Below are positions 54,888 through 64,000 of a DNA stretch of 64,000 nucleotides, piece by piece. Below the pieces are notes generated by a model. That model did not search any database. It saw only the letters and a program-made list of their open reading frames with translations, and was not told the origin of the DNA. Origin of the DNA: an uncultured Prevotella sp. GTDB taxonomy: Bacteria > Bacteroidota > Bacteroidia > Bacteroidales > Bacteroidaceae. The translations under genes and the position numbers were made by a program. Position 1 is the stretch's first letter. Every line of letters starts with the position of its first letter. The stretch lies in assembly GCA_937877685.1 (NCBI GenBank), contig CALFGU010000117.1, forward strand, positions 1 to 64,000, in the 5' to 3' direction.

Positions 54888-57800
54888 ATGACTTTAAACT
54901 TCACCGAAAATAGTTATGAGTTGGCCATCATCGCCCTGTTTGAGGCGATGGGCTACCGTCATGAGTGTGGCTATGACATTGAGCGCGATTATCAGAATCC
55001 GCTTTATGAGGAGGTGCTTGAGGCTTCGCTCCGCCGCATCAATCCCGAGCTGACGGCACAGGGGATGGGCGAAGTGATGAAAGCGCTGAAGGACATTGAC
55101 GGCGCCGACCTCGTGGCGAAGAATGAAACCTTCACCGCCTACCTGCAAAATGGCATACCCGTGGAGGATAAGGTGGGCTCTGACTACCGCACGGTCAACG
55201 CCCGACTCATTGACTATCAGCACCCCGAGCGCAACGACTTTCGCATCGTGAACCAATGGACGGTAGAGGAATTTGCCACAAAGCGGTGCGACCTCGTCGT
55301 GATGGTCAACGGATTGCCCCTCGTGGTGATGGAGCTCAAATCGTCCAGCAATGAGGGCGTGGGCGGGGACGATGCCTACAACCAAATCAAGGCGTATCAG
55401 AAGGTGATTCCCTGCCTCTTTGTCTATAACGCCTTTAACGTCATCTCCGACATGCTCACCACGCGCGTGGGCACACTTACCGCCAAGCAGGAGCGCTACA
55501 TGGAGTGGAAAACGAAAGACGGCGAGCGCGAAACGGAGGCCGTGGCGGACTACAAGACCTTCTTCGAGGGCATCTTCACAAAGCACCGCCTGCTCGACCT
55601 CATTCAAAACTTCCTCTGCTTCGACAAAGCCGACGGTAAGGCCTGGAAAATCCTGGGGGCTTATCATCAATACTTCGCCGTAAACAAGGCGCTACGACGC
55701 ACGAGGGAGGCCGTAGAGGGGAACGGTAAAATCGGGGTGTTTTGGCACACACAGGGGAGCGGAAAATCCTTCTCCATGCTCTTCTTCACCCACCTCGTGA
55801 TTCGCCACTTTGCGGAGAGCACCATCCTCGTGGTTACCGACCGCAAGGACCTTGACCAACAACTCTTTGGTCAGTTTGGGCGGTGTAAGGACTTTCTGCG
55901 CACCGAGCCCGTGAACGCAACGAGTCGCACGGAGCTCATCGAGTTGCTCAAGAACCGCCAAAGCGGGGGCATCATCTTCACCACGATACAGAAGTTTGAG
56001 GAAGGCACAGAGCCCCTCTCAACGCGCCGTAATATCATCGTCATGACCGACGAAGCACACCGTAGTCAGTATGGCGACGAGCGCTGGGATGCAAAGACGG
56101 AGACCATGAAAAAGGGCCAGGCGCTTAAGATGCGCGAAGCACTGCCCAACGCCTCGTTTATAGGCTTTACGGGCACGCCCATTTCGAGTCGCGATAAGGA
56201 CACGACAGAGGTCTTTGGCGACTACATCGACATCTATGACATGACACAAGCCGTGGAGGACGGTGCCACACGACCCGTGTACTACGAAAGCCGCGTGATT
56301 AAGTTAGACCTTGACCAAGAGGTGGTGAATCAGCTCGATGCCGAGTTTGACGCCCTTATTGACGCGGGAGCCACGGAGGAACAAGTGGTGCGCGCTAAGC
56401 GCGATGTGAGCCGCCTGGAGCAAGTGTTGAGCAGTGATGAAACGATTGACTCGCTCGTGCGTGACATCGTCGCCCACTATGAGGAAAACCGCGCCGACCA
56501 CCTGACGGGTAAGGCCATGATTGTGGCACTCACACGCGGGGTGGGCATCAAGATTTATCAGAAAATGCTCGAACTGCGCCCCGACTGGACGGAGAAGGTG
56601 AAGGTGGTGATGACCGCCAGTAACAAGGACCCCGAAGAGTGGCACGAAATCATCGGCAATGAGGCCGACAAGAAGGAGCTGGCGCGCAAGTTTAAGGACA
56701 ATGACGACCCGATGAAGATAGCCATCGTGAGGGACATGTGGCTGACGGGATTTGACGTGCCCTCGCTGGCCACGATGTATGTATTTAAGGCCATGAGCGG
56801 GCATAACCTGATGCAGGCCATTGCACGCGTGAACCGCGTATTCCCAGGCAAGGAGGGCGGGCTGATTATTGACTATATCGGCATTGCCCAAGCCCTGAAG
56901 CAGGCGATGAACGACTATACGAAGCGCGACCAAAAGAAGTTTGGAAACCCCGACATTGCGAAGACCGCCCTCGTGAAGTTCCGCGAAGAGATGGCCATCT
57001 GTCGCGATCAGTTGCACGGGTGTGATTACGCGCCTTTCTTCACCGACGACAACAGCCTGAAGGCACAGACACTGACCGGGGCGCTCAACTTCATGCTCGC
57101 ACCCAAGCGCGAGGAGCAGCGCAAGCACCTCGTAGAGCACTCGGCACTGCTTCACAACGCACAGACGCTCTGCCGAAGCCTGCTCGAAAGGGAGGAGAAG
57201 GTGGAAGTGGCCTTCTTTGACGCCCTGCGCGTGATGCTTCAACGCTTTACACAGACCTCGGGGGGCAAGATTTCGCGCAAGGAAATCAACCAACGCATCA
57301 GCGACTTGCTCCAACAGAGCATCAAGAGCGACGGCGTTATCAACCTCTTTGCCGACACGAAGCAGGAGTTTTCGCTCTTCGACGAGCAATTTATGGAGGA
57401 AATCAAGAAGATGAAGGAGAAGAACATCGCACTTGAACTCCTCAAAAGCCTCTTGAAAGACAAGGTGGCAACACTCAAGCGCATGAATGTCGTGCAGAGC
57501 GAGCGCTTCTCGGCCATGCTCACCGAAAGTTTGAACCGCTACATCAAGGGGATGCTCACCAATGAAGAAGTCATCAAGGAACTCCTTGAGATGGCACACC
57601 AACTAAAAGCTTGCGAGCAGGAGGGCGACAAACTCGGGCTGAGCGTGGAGGAAAAGGCCTTCTACGACGCCCTGACACGCCCTGAAATGGTGCGCAAGGT
57701 GTATAGCGACGAGGAGTTTGTAGCCCTCACCAAGGAACTGACCGAGATGCTCCGCAAGAACCGCTCCATCGACTGGCAACACAAGGAGAGTGCGCGAGCA

Positions 57801-58028
57801 GGAATGCGCGTCATGGTGAAGCGACTACTCAAGAAGTATAAGTATCCGCCCGAAGGTCAGGAAGAAGCCCTGCAGATGGTCATGAACCAGTGTGAAAACT
57901 GGGCGGAAAACGAAAACTATGACGACCTCGTAGCGCCCACCGATGAAGCGTCACTCGGCGCAATGACTTATAGCATGCCCGAACCTCACTATGCCATGGC
58001 GGCAGAACGGGGCGAAGGATACCGATAA
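54888..58028 (+). CDS. hsdR: Type I restriction endonuclease subunit HsdR
   Basis: HsdR is the translocase/nuclease of the type I complex. The N-terminal nuclease domain has V-V-M-E-L-K-S (catalytic E-x-K, about 145-150). The SF2 motor shows Walker A H-T-Q-G-S-G-K-S-F (about 286), T-D-E-A-H-R (about 387) and F-T-G-T-P (about 425). The helical C-terminus contacts HsdM. The ATG at 54888 (MTLNFTENSYELA) is preferred over a TTG nine codons earlier that overlaps fic. About 1046 residues, complete; GC-rich like hsdM. Confidence 0.96.
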   Translation: MTLNFTENSYELAIIALFEAMGYRHECGYDIERDYQNPLYEEVLEASLRRINPELTAQGMGEVMKALKDIDGADLVAKNETFTAYLQNGIPVEDKVGSDYRTVNARLIDYQHPERNDFRIVNQWTVEEFATKRCDLVVMVNGLPLVVMELKSSSNEGVGGDDAYNQIKAYQKVIPCLFVYNAFNVISDMLTTRVGTLTAKQERYMEWKTKDGERETEAVADYKTFFEGIFTKHRLLDLIQNFLCFDKADGKAWKILGAYHQYFAVNKALRRTREAVEGNGKIGVFWHTQGSGKSFSMLFFTHLVIRHFAESTILVVTDRKDLDQQLFGQFGRCKDFLRTEPVNATSRTELIELLKNRQSGGIIFTTIQKFEEGTEPLSTRRNIIVMTDEAHRSQYGDERWDAKTETMKKGQALKMREALPNASFIGFTGTPISSRDKDTTEVFGDYIDIYDMTQAVEDGATRPVYYESRVIKLDLDQEVVNQLDAEFDALIDAGATEEQVVRAKRDVSRLEQVLSSDETIDSLVRDIVAHYEENRADHLTGKAMIVALTRGVGIKIYQKMLELRPDWTEKVKVVMTASNKDPEEWHEIIGNEADKKELARKFKDNDDPMKIAIVRDMWLTGFDVPSLATMYVFKAMSGHNLMQAIARVNRVFPGKEGGLIIDYIGIAQALKQAMNDYTKRDQKKFGNPDIAKTALVKFREEMAICRDQLHGCDYAPFFTDDNSLKAQTLTGALNFMLAPKREEQRKHLVEHSALLHNAQTLCRSLLEREEKVEVAFFDALRVMLQRFTQTSGGKISRKEINQRISDLLQQSIKSDGVINLFADTKQEFSLFDEQFMEEIKKMKEKNIALELLKSLLKDKVATLKRMNVVQSERFSAMLTESLNRYIKGMLTNEEVIKELLEMAHQLKACEQEGDKLGLSVEEKAFYDALTRPEMVRKVYSDEEFVALTKELTEMLRKNRSIDWQHKESARAGMRVMVKRLLKKYKYPPEGQEEALQMVMNQCENWAENENYDDLVAPTDEASLGAMTYSMPEPHYAMAAERGEGYR

Positions 58029-58079
58029 ATGGAAAAAATTAAGTGAAAATACTAACTACACATTATTATTACACACTGT

Positions 58080-58432
58080 ATTAAAAGGAATTTTTACCTC
58101 ATCATTGCTTGCTTTATGACCTGCTGGGCAAGTGCTTACGCTGAACAACCGCCCATTATGGGTTGGAGTTCGTGGAACACGTATGGTTTCCAAATCAATG
58201 ATTCGCTCGTTCGCACTCAGGCGGATGCGATGGTCAACCTGGGGTTCTACGAAAAGGGTTATAAGTACATCAACATTGACGAATCTCAATCAACACGCCC
58301 AAGAGCACAAAAGTCGCTATCGTTGACATGACTGGCAAGCAAGTGTGGAGTGGAACGATTCAAGGCAAAAAGTCAATCGCCTTACCCGCTGGCACTTATT
58401 TGGGCAATAACAAAAAGGTGTTGATGAATTAG
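58080..58432 (+). pseudogene. Internally deleted GH27 alpha-galactosidase remnant
   Basis: The N-terminal part after a signal-peptide-like stretch (K-R-N-F-Y-L-I-I-A-C-F-M) reads P-I-M-G-W-S-S-W-N-T-Y-G-F, then A-D-A-M-V-N-L-G-F-Y-E-K-G-Y-K-Y-I-N-I-D, the start of the GH27 barrel. It jumps after about 85 codons into another frame that encodes V-A-I-V-D-M-T-G-K-Q-V-W-S-G and L-P-A-G-T-Y-L-G-N-N-K-K-V-L, the tail of a secretion-type C-terminal domain. The catalytic middle (about 350-400 codons) is gone. The expected ATG before the signal peptide is ATT (58080). Alternatively ATG 58116 could start a 71-aa product. Confidence 0.8.
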
Positions 58433-58443
58433 TTATAAAGAAT

Positions 58444-58480
58444 GAGAGGAGAGAGGCAACCTTCTCCTCTCTTTTTTTTG
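58444..58480 (+). terminator. Terminator after the GH27 remnant
   Basis: GAGAGGAG (58444-58451) pairs with CTCCTCTC (58464-58471), followed by eight T. It would end the hsd transcript or the old GH27 gene. Confidence 0.8.
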
Positions 58481-58756
58481 TTGACGAAGAAAATAATTAT
58501 AAATCAGTATGTTAAAGGGTATGAAACTGTGTTTTACCGCCCCATCAGCCACCACCATTTAACTCCCCTTGCTTTTATATAAGGTTGTCCGCATTTCAGT
58601 ATTTCAGTTACTGTTTCACTTTGCAAATTGTAGGGGGGCTAAAACAGGGCGTCACTACCACAAGCGGTTAGAACACATGCAGATGTAGAAGATAAAAACC
58701 AGTGCGCTAATTCAGTGCACTGCTTCTAACTACCAACTCGGAGCATCGACTGCAAA

Positions 58757-58795
58757 TAAAAAAAAGAGGGTGCGCCAAAGATTGATACACCCTCT
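58757..58795 (-). terminator. Terminator of glgP
   Basis: AGAGGGTG (58765-58772) pairs with CACCCTCT (58788-58795). The plus-strand A-run at 58757-58765 supplies the minus-strand U tract. It lies 32 bases past the glgP stop. Confidence 0.8.
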
Positions 58796-58827
58796 TAGGA
58801 GATTGTTATTGACTAAATGTCAAGGGA

Positions 58828-61452
58828 TTATGCGAACCACTTTACATAAGCGAAGTCCTGACGGTAGGGGAGATGTTCGTTTGCGGGGAACATACGGAAT
58901 GCTACCTTGAATGAACCTGCAACGTCGAGGCTTGTTGTGAGCTCGAATGTGTGGAGGTTGCCTTCGCGCTTTGTCATAGTCATAGGAATAGTTGTCTGGA
59001 TAACGTCGTTACCTTCAACATTTTCGATTACTACGAGTTCTACGCCAACTGCGTTGTCGAGACCCTGTTCGTCGATAACGTGCTTGATAGTGAAGTCCTG
59101 ACCAGAGATTACGTTGTTGAGGTTTTCCATACCTTCAGAAGCAACTACGTTGATGCTATCCCAACGTTCTGCAACGCATTCCTTCCATGCTGCGATTTCC
59201 TTCGCGAGCTTGTTGTTGTCAGCAGCGAGGAGCTTGAAGCGAGCAGCTTCCTTGTTGTAGAAGCGATCGTAGTAGTCGTCGAGTTGGCGCTTCATTGTGT
59301 ACTGGGGAGCGATCTGAGCGATTGAGTTCTTCACTGTCTTCACCCAACCTTCGCTGTAACCCTTCGCACCACGAGCGTAGTAGAGAGGAATGATTTCCTG
59401 TTCGAGGAGTGAGTAGATAGTAGCAGCGTCGAGGCGGTCCTGATGTTCCTGGTTCTGGTAAGTACGCTTGTCTGTGAGCGCCCAACCTGCACCAGGACGG
59501 TAACCTTCGTACCACCAACCGTCGAGTACTGAGAGGTTTACAACACCGTTCATGAGTGCCTTTTCACCTGATGTACCAGATGCTTCGAGGGGACGTGTGG
59601 GAGTGTTCATCCAGATATCTACACCTGAAACGAGGCGGCGAGCGAGTTCCATATCGTAGTTATCGAGGAAGATGATCTTACCGATGAACTCGGGACGCTG
59701 AGAGATTTCGTAGATGCGCTTGATCAAGCCCTGGCCTGCACCGTCAGCGGGGTGAGCCTTACCTGCGAAGAGGAACTGTACGGGGTAGTCGGGGTTGTTC
59801 ACGATCTTTGCAAGGCGATCGAGGTCAGAGAAGAGGAGGTGTGCACGCTTGTAAGTAGCGAATCGACGTGCGAAACCGATGAGGAGCGCGTTGGGGTTGA
59901 TCTTGTCGAGGAGCGAAACCACACGGCTGGGGTCACCCTGATTCTTCAACCAAGTGTCGCGGAAGCGGTTGCGGATGTAGTTGATGAGCTTCATCTTGAG
60001 GGCGCAACGTGTTTCCCAAACTTCCTTATCAGAAACTTCGTAAATCTTTTCCCAGATCTTCATGTTGCTCTGGTCGTTCATGAAGTTCTTATCGAAGTGC
60101 TTGCAGTAGAGCTGCTTCCATTCGTTAGCAGCCCATGTGGGGAAGTGAACACCGTTAGTAACGTAGCTCACGTGGCTTTCGTTCTGCTGGAGGTTGTATG
60201 CCTGGAAGTAACCTTCGTGGTCGCGGATTTCGTATTCACGACGGGGTTCGTCGGGCATGTAGCCGGGCCATGTGCCCTTGAACATCATCTGAGAAACCTT
60301 ACCGTGGAGCCAGCTCACACCGTTGATTTCCTGACATGTCTTACAGCAGAATACTGACATTGAGAACTTTTCGTTCTTGTCTTCGGGGTTCATACGACCG
60401 AGGCCCATGAAGTCGTCCCAAGAGATGCCGAGCTTTCCAGAGAATGAATCCATGTACTTGCGGAAGAGGCCTTCTTCGAAGTAGTCGTGACCAGCAGGTA
60501 CGGGAGTGTGTACAGTGTAGAGTGAAGAAGCCTTAACGAGTTCGAGTGCTTCACCGAATGTAAGACCAGTTGCTACGTAGTCAACGAGGCGTTGTGCGTT
60601 ACAGAGTGCTGCGTGACCTTCGTTACAATGGTAAACGTCCTTAGTGATACCGAGCTTCTGGAGCATCAACATACCGCCGACACCGAGGAGGTATTCCTGC
60701 TTGATACGGTTTTCCCAGTCACCACCGTAGAGCGCTGAAGTGATGCCAGCGTCGTACTGTGAGTTGAGACCGTTGTCAGTGTCGAGGAGGTAGAGCTTCA
60801 CACGACCAACATTTACGCGCCATACGCTTGCGTAAACGGTGTAGCCGGGGTAGGGAACAGCAACAACAACCTGGTTGCCATCCTTATCGAGTTCCTTTTC
60901 AATGGGGAGACGGTCAAAGTTTTGAGCGTCGTAGTTAGCGATCTGCTGACCTTCCATTGAGAGTGTCTGAGTGAAGTAGCCGTGACGATAGAGGAAACCA
61001 ACTGCACACATGTCAACGTTAGAGTCAGAAGCTTCCTTGATGTAGTCACCTGCGAGTACACCGAGACCACCAGAGTAAATCTTGAGTACAGAGTTGAGAC
61101 CGTATTCCATGCAGAAGTAAGCCACGCTTGCACGCTTTGCGTTGGGCTTAACGTCCATGTATGCACGGAAGTTCTTGTAAACCTTCTCGATAGCTGCGAG
61201 CATTACCTTGTCGGCAGCGAGTTCTTCGAGGCGTTCGTAAGAAACGCGAGCGAGAAGTTCAACGGGGTTCTTACCACACTTGTGCCAGAGCTTGTGGTCG
61301 ATGCTGTCGAAGAGTTCAACAGCTTCTTGATTCCATGACCACCAAAGGTTGTGGGCAAGTTCATCAAGAACGTTCAGTTCCTTTGGGAGGTGGCTCTTAA
61401 CGCTCACCATCTTCCATGAAGGCTGATTTGAATTGCTAAGTTTTACTTTCAT
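58828..61452 (-). CDS. glgP: Alpha-glucan phosphorylase (GT35)
   Basis: The enzyme removes glucose-1-phosphate from alpha-1,4-glucans with PLP. The N-terminus has [10 protein letters not shown], the conserved entry of the short bacterial type; [13 protein letters not shown] (A-Y-F-C-M-E-Y-G-L) and V-T-N-G-V-H follow, and the PLP-site region reads [17 protein letters not shown]. At 874 residues it is full length. It follows the glycogen-synthase gene after 112 bases, so synthesis and breakdown of storage glucan are encoded together. Confidence 0.95.
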   Translation of the reverse strand: MKVKLSNSNQPSWKMVSVKSHLPKELNVLDELAHNLWWSWNQEAVELFDSIDHKLWHKCGKNPVELLARVSYERLEELAADKVMLAAIEKVYKNFRAYMDVKPNAKRASVAYFCMEYGLNSVLKIYSGGLGVLAGDYIKEASDSNVDMCAVGFLYRHGYFTQTLSMEGQQIANYDAQNFDRLPIEKELDKDGNQVVVAVPYPGYTVYASVWRVNVGRVKLYLLDTDNGLNSQYDAGITSALYGGDWENRIKQEYLLGVGGMLMLQKLGITKDVYHCNEGHAALCNAQRLVDYVATGLTFGEALELVKASSLYTVHTPVPAGHDYFEEGLFRKYMDSFSGKLGISWDDFMGLGRMNPEDKNEKFSMSVFCCKTCQEINGVSWLHGKVSQMMFKGTWPGYMPDEPRREYEIRDHEGYFQAYNLQQNESHVSYVTNGVHFPTWAANEWKQLYCKHFDKNFMNDQSNMKIWEKIYEVSDKEVWETRCALKMKLINYIRNRFRDTWLKNQGDPSRVVSLLDKINPNALLIGFARRFATYKRAHLLFSDLDRLAKIVNNPDYPVQFLFAGKAHPADGAGQGLIKRIYEISQRPEFIGKIIFLDNYDMELARRLVSGVDIWMNTPTRPLEASGTSGEKALMNGVVNLSVLDGWWYEGYRPGAGWALTDKRTYQNQEHQDRLDAATIYSLLEQEIIPLYYARGAKGYSEGWVKTVKNSIAQIAPQYTMKRQLDDYYDRFYNKEAARFKLLAADNNKLAKEIAAWKECVAERWDSINVVASEGMENLNNVISGQDFTIKHVIDEQGLDNAVGVELVVIENVEGNDVIQTTIPMTMTKREGNLHTFELTTSLDVAGSFKVAFRMFPANEHLPYRQDFAYVKWFA

Positions 61453-61507
61453 GTTGTTTTTTATTGATCAATAAAAATTGTTTCAATTATGTTGGGGGGA
61501 GAGTTTT

Positions 61508-61552
61508 TCTAGATGCTCTAGATGTTCTAGATATTCTAGATGTTCTAGACTA
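61508..61552. repeat. Five 9-bp TCTAGATGT-type tandem repeats
   Basis: Units at 61508, 61517, 61526, 61535 and 61544 read TCTAGATGC, TCTAGATGT, TCTAGATAT, TCTAGATGT and TCTAGACTA. They lie between the glycogen synthase stop and the glgP start and can form hairpins because TCTAGA is palindromic. Confidence 0.85.
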
Positions 61553-61564
61553 GAAAATGACCTC

Positions 61565-63235
61565 TTACTTATTTCTCAAAGCGAAGTCGTAAGCCTCGAA
61601 GTAGTGCTTAATGAAGTTCTTCCACTGTGCCTTGTCAGCGAGTGCGGCCGCCTTTTTGCAGAGGGTTGCTCTGTCCTTGAGGGGCATGCGCATCATGGCT
61701 TCGATGGTTTCACACATTTCGCGAGAGACGTCGAAATAGTTGTCGTCGTCGCGGTGGATGACCTTTACGCCATCAGAGAGTTCGCCCTGATAGCCGAGCA
61801 CATCGTTGACCCACTGACCGAAGCCCGAGAGGTCGGTTGTGATACAGGGAGCCTTGAACGCACAACTTTCGAGGGGAGTGTAGCCCCAGGGTTCGTAGTA
61901 CGAGGGATAGAGGCAGAGGTCGTTGGCGGTGAGGAGGTCGTAGTAGGGCATATTGAAGATGCCGTCAGCGCCTTCCAAATAGCAGGGCACGAGAATTACC
62001 TTTACGGCATCGTTCTTTGTGTTCCAAAGTCCGAGTTGCTTAATGAGGCAGAGGATGCGGTCTTCGTTGAGATTGTGAAGATCGTGGGTAATCATGGGCG
62101 TATGGAGTCCGCCTTCCGACTTGTCGGTGCCGTTTAAGCGTGCGAGGAGGTCCTGACGGGGTTCCTTTGTCCAGCAGGGCACTTCGATGAGCGCCAATAC
62201 CTTTTGTGACACGAGTTCTTCTTCCGCTTGTGCAAGCGTCTTCATGCGTGCGTTGAGTTGCGCGAGGGCTTCCATATACACGTCAAAACCCTTACAACGG
62301 AAGTCGTTGCGACCTGATGTGCTCACGATGAGCGTAGTGTCGTCGAGTTCTTCGCCAATCAATTTGCTCGCTACGTTGAGGATGCACTGGCGTGCTTCCT
62401 TGCGCTTCTTGGTGAAGGCAGCACCCTTGGGTACGAAGTCGTTTTCAAAGCCGTTGGGGAGCACCACATCAGCGGGCTTATCGAGGAGTTGCTTACATTC
62501 ACGGTCGGTAAACATGCTCACCGTAGTGAAGCAGTCTGCACCGTGAGCACTCTGCTTTTCAATGCTGTGCTTGGCTTCCATAGAGAGTTCGGCTGCCATT
62601 TGGTCGCCATTATAACCGTGGAAGTACTTATAGAGCAACTTGTTATTGCCAGCGATAGAGCGGCCAATGCTTGTAGCGTGAGTCGTGAAGATGGTTGCCA
62701 CCTCGGGACATTCCTTCTTTAAGAAGAGCATACCCAAACCAGACATCCATTCGTGAGCCTGATAGATGATGCTTTCGCCCTTGAGAAGTTCAGCCTTTAC
62801 TACGGCTTCTACAAACTTACCTGCGGCGTATGAGAACATGGATGCTTCATCGTAGTCGCCATAAGCATGGAGCGAGTCAACCTGGAAGGCATCCCACGCT
62901 TCAGCGTAGATGTCGTTCTTCACATCAAAGAAGGGCTGGAAGTCAACGAGGATGGCGATAGGCGCACCAGGTACGTTCCAACGGCCGATACGCGCATTTA
63001 CGCCCGCTTCCGCCGCAGCCTTCTTCCACTTTGTGAGGAGGCGCTTGTTTTCTTTGAAAAGGGGATTTTCTTTTCCTTGCCACACATCAGGACCAATGAA
63101 GAACACTTTGTCCTCGTGGCTTTGTTGGAGTGTGTTAGCTCGTGAAGAGAGAACGGTGTAAATACCACCGACCTTGTTACACACTTCCCAACTTGTTTCA
63201 AATATTACACTTGGGTTTAGTTTAGTTTGTGCCAT
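61565..63235 (-). CDS. Glycogen/starch synthase, GT3-type
   Basis: The start V-I-F-E-T-S-W-E-V-C-N-K-V-G-G-I-Y-T-V-L-S is the eukaryote-like GT3 glycogen-synthase pattern rather than bacterial GlgA (GT5). A-H-E-W-M-S-G, T-H-A-T and Y-E-P-W-G-Y-T-P-L-E-S follow; the last is the acceptor/nucleotide-binding loop of GT-B synthases. The 556 residues are shorter than eukaryotic enzymes and lack their regulatory tails. It transfers glucose from a nucleotide sugar to glycogen (donor not evident). Promoter at 63260-63267. It leads a two-gene glycogen operon with glgP. Confidence 0.9.
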   Translation of the reverse strand: MAQTKLNPSVIFETSWEVCNKVGGIYTVLSSRANTLQQSHEDKVFFIGPDVWQGKENPLFKENKRLLTKWKKAAAEAGVNARIGRWNVPGAPIAILVDFQPFFDVKNDIYAEAWDAFQVDSLHAYGDYDEASMFSYAAGKFVEAVVKAELLKGESIIYQAHEWMSGLGMLFLKKECPEVATIFTTHATSIGRSIAGNNKLLYKYFHGYNGDQMAAELSMEAKHSIEKQSAHGADCFTTVSMFTDRECKQLLDKPADVVLPNGFENDFVPKGAAFTKKRKEARQCILNVASKLIGEELDDTTLIVSTSGRNDFRCKGFDVYMEALAQLNARMKTLAQAEEELVSQKVLALIEVPCWTKEPRQDLLARLNGTDKSEGGLHTPMITHDLHNLNEDRILCLIKQLGLWNTKNDAVKVILVPCYLEGADGIFNMPYYDLLTANDLCLYPSYYEPWGYTPLESCAFKAPCITTDLSGFGQWVNDVLGYQGELSDGVKVIHRDDDNYFDVSREMCETIEAMMRMPLKDRATLCKKAAALADKAQWKNFIKHYFEAYDFALRNK

Positions 63236-63259
63236 TTATATATATGTTAAAAAGCGCAG

Positions 63260-63267
63260 CAAAGATA
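63260..63267 (-). promoter_or_regulatory. -7 element of the glycogen operon promoter
   Basis: Minus-strand TATCTTTG (plus 63260-63267) fits TAnnTTTG exactly, 25 bases before the synthase start. A clear -33 element is not seen. Confidence 0.6.
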
Positions 63268-63626
63268 GTAAAAATAAGTTAATCAGTTGCTAACTTTCTG
63301 ATATTTTGTAAATTTCAATCTCCTTTTTGTGTCATTTTGATAGTATTTGTAAACTATATTTGTCAAGTAAGTTTACTTTTTTGTAATAATCAATTTTTAC
63401 ATGTCTTGATTATCGGAGGCATAACAATTCTTAATTAATATGACTAGTTGTTATATGAATGATATTCAAATTTTACATGTTGTAGAAATAATTATATCGT
63501 ATAACTAGGATTTATGAAATATGTAGTTGCTCATATTACTATATTAGACCTCTTAATTATGTGTAATATCAACCAGTTCTATATTATATCCTGATTTACA
63601 AAATTACGATTTCACTATATTAAAAT

Positions 63627-63666
63627 AATAAGGCAAAACAACGGTCGCCCATTATTTTGCCTTATT
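63627..63666 (-). terminator. Terminator of nagB
   Basis: AATAAGGCAAAA (63627-63638) pairs perfectly with TTTTGCCTTATT (63655-63666) across 16 bases. It lies 17 bases past the nagB stop. Confidence 0.75.
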
Positions 63667-63683
63667 AAATTACTTTATTGATT

Positions 63684-64000
63684 TTAAATATTGTCCTTTT
63701 CAATATCCTTGAAGTACTTATAGGTAGAAACCTTGAGTTCTTCACAAGCAGCTTCATCACATACAATGATACCATGAGGATGCTGCTGGAGTGCAGAAAT
63801 TGTCCATGCTTGGCATACAGGACCTTCTACTGCTGCCTGAAGTGCGCGAGCCTTGTTGTGACCATTACAGAGGATGAGCACTTCTTTAGCCGCCATAACT
63901 GTACCTACACCAACTGTAAGAGCTGTTGAGGGAACTGCATTAACATCGCCACCGAAGAAACGGCTGTTAGCAATCTTAGTGTCTGTAGTCAAAGTTTTGA
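63684..64000 (-). CDS. nagB: Glucosamine-6-phosphate deaminase, C-terminal part
   Basis: This is the C-terminal 105 or so residues; the gene continues past the window edge. [13 protein letters not shown], then [18 protein letters not shown], is the NagB signature before the allosteric-site region, and N-G-H-N-K-A-R-A-L follows. NagB converts glucosamine-6-phosphate to fructose-6-phosphate and ammonia. The reading frame is open to base 64000. Confidence 0.93.
   Translation of the reverse strand, partial: KTLTTDTKIANSRFFGGDVNAVPSTALTVGVGTVMAAKEVLILCNGHNKARALQAAVEGPVCQAWTISALQQHPHGIIVCDEAACEELKVSTYKYFKDIEKDNI

Larger units (their letters stand above)
58433..58827. other. Spacer between the GH27 remnant and glgP
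   Basis: Two terminators (58444-58480 plus strand; 58757-58795 minus strand) flank about 270 bases with no recognised gene. That inner part contains an ATTTCAG direct repeat (near 58592 and 58602) and may be the eroded right end of the island. Confidence 0.55.
63236..63683. other. Intergenic region between nagB and glycogen synthase
   Basis: This AT-rich 448-base space contains the glycogen promoter and the nagB terminator. No gene was recognised in the remaining sequence. Confidence 0.6.

Noticed and set aside
56304..57602. 432-codon open frame antisense to hsdR
   Set aside because: It is fully inside hsdR and is His/Leu/Val-rich as expected from an antisense reading of the helical C-terminus.
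61508..61552. CRISPR-like repeat array
   Set aside because: The units are 9 bases long with no spacers, so this is a short tandem repeat, not a CRISPR array.

Overview
The window looks like a chromosomal segment of a Bacteroidales bacterium, most likely Prevotellaceae-like, although the exact genus cannot be read from the sequence. The evidence is Bacteroidota-type promoters (TAnnTTTG at -7, no Shine-Dalgarno bias), a short sigma-70 factor without region 1.1, a TonB-dependent receptor with a carboxypeptidase-regulatory-like N-terminus, GH92 and GH109 glycosidases, DUF4924, and a GT3-type glycogen synthase. No rRNA, tRNA, CRISPR array or complete IS element was seen.

Layout. 0-3.1 kb is a small accessory patch: a frameshifted PD-(D/E)XK-like gene, two related GNAT genes and a DUF6884 gene between them. 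3.1-22.5 kb is mostly minus-strand housekeeping and surface genes: luxS and mtnN (SAH recycling), a GH109-type oxidoreductase-like glycosidase, L31, an IspD/TarI cytidylyltransferase, an acyltransferase, a TonB receptor, PAP2 phosphatase, a BatE-like protein, LysE and EamA transporters, two tandem GH92 mannosidases, and a three-gene HprK-like kinase / S26B-like protease / PqqD cassette. 22.5-36 kb carries a sigma factor, yigZ, maoC, asnS, an RGG-tailed pseudouridine synthase, purB, prfC, rfbD, DUF4924 and an S9 peptidase. 36.5-46 kb is on the plus strand: guaB, then an outer-membrane biogenesis series (two parvulin-type chaperones, an OstA-like protein, a beta-helix lipoprotein), then dnaB.

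46-58.5 kb is the most unusual part. A 1.3-kb gene-free stretch carries three MITE-like inverted-repeat elements. It is followed by a mosaic type I restriction-modification island in the order hsdM - fic - hsdS - 770-aa unknown - fic - hsdR. The 770-aa protein appears to combine an N-terminal Mrr-like nuclease domain with a C-terminal PIN-like region. hsdM and hsdR are visibly GC-richer than the AT-rich genes between them. A 23-bp-periodic repeat array lies upstream of the first fic gene. Downstream of hsdR lies an internally deleted GH27 alpha-galactosidase remnant that keeps its secretion-type C-terminal tail.

58.8-64 kb holds a glycogen module on the minus strand (GT3 glycogen synthase followed by alpha-glucan phosphorylase) and the C-terminal part of nagB at the edge. 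Across the window at least five intergenic spaces carry related AT-rich palindromes built on AAACTAAGTCTC / GAGACTTAGTTT. All functional calls rest on motif recognition by eye; no database search was run.
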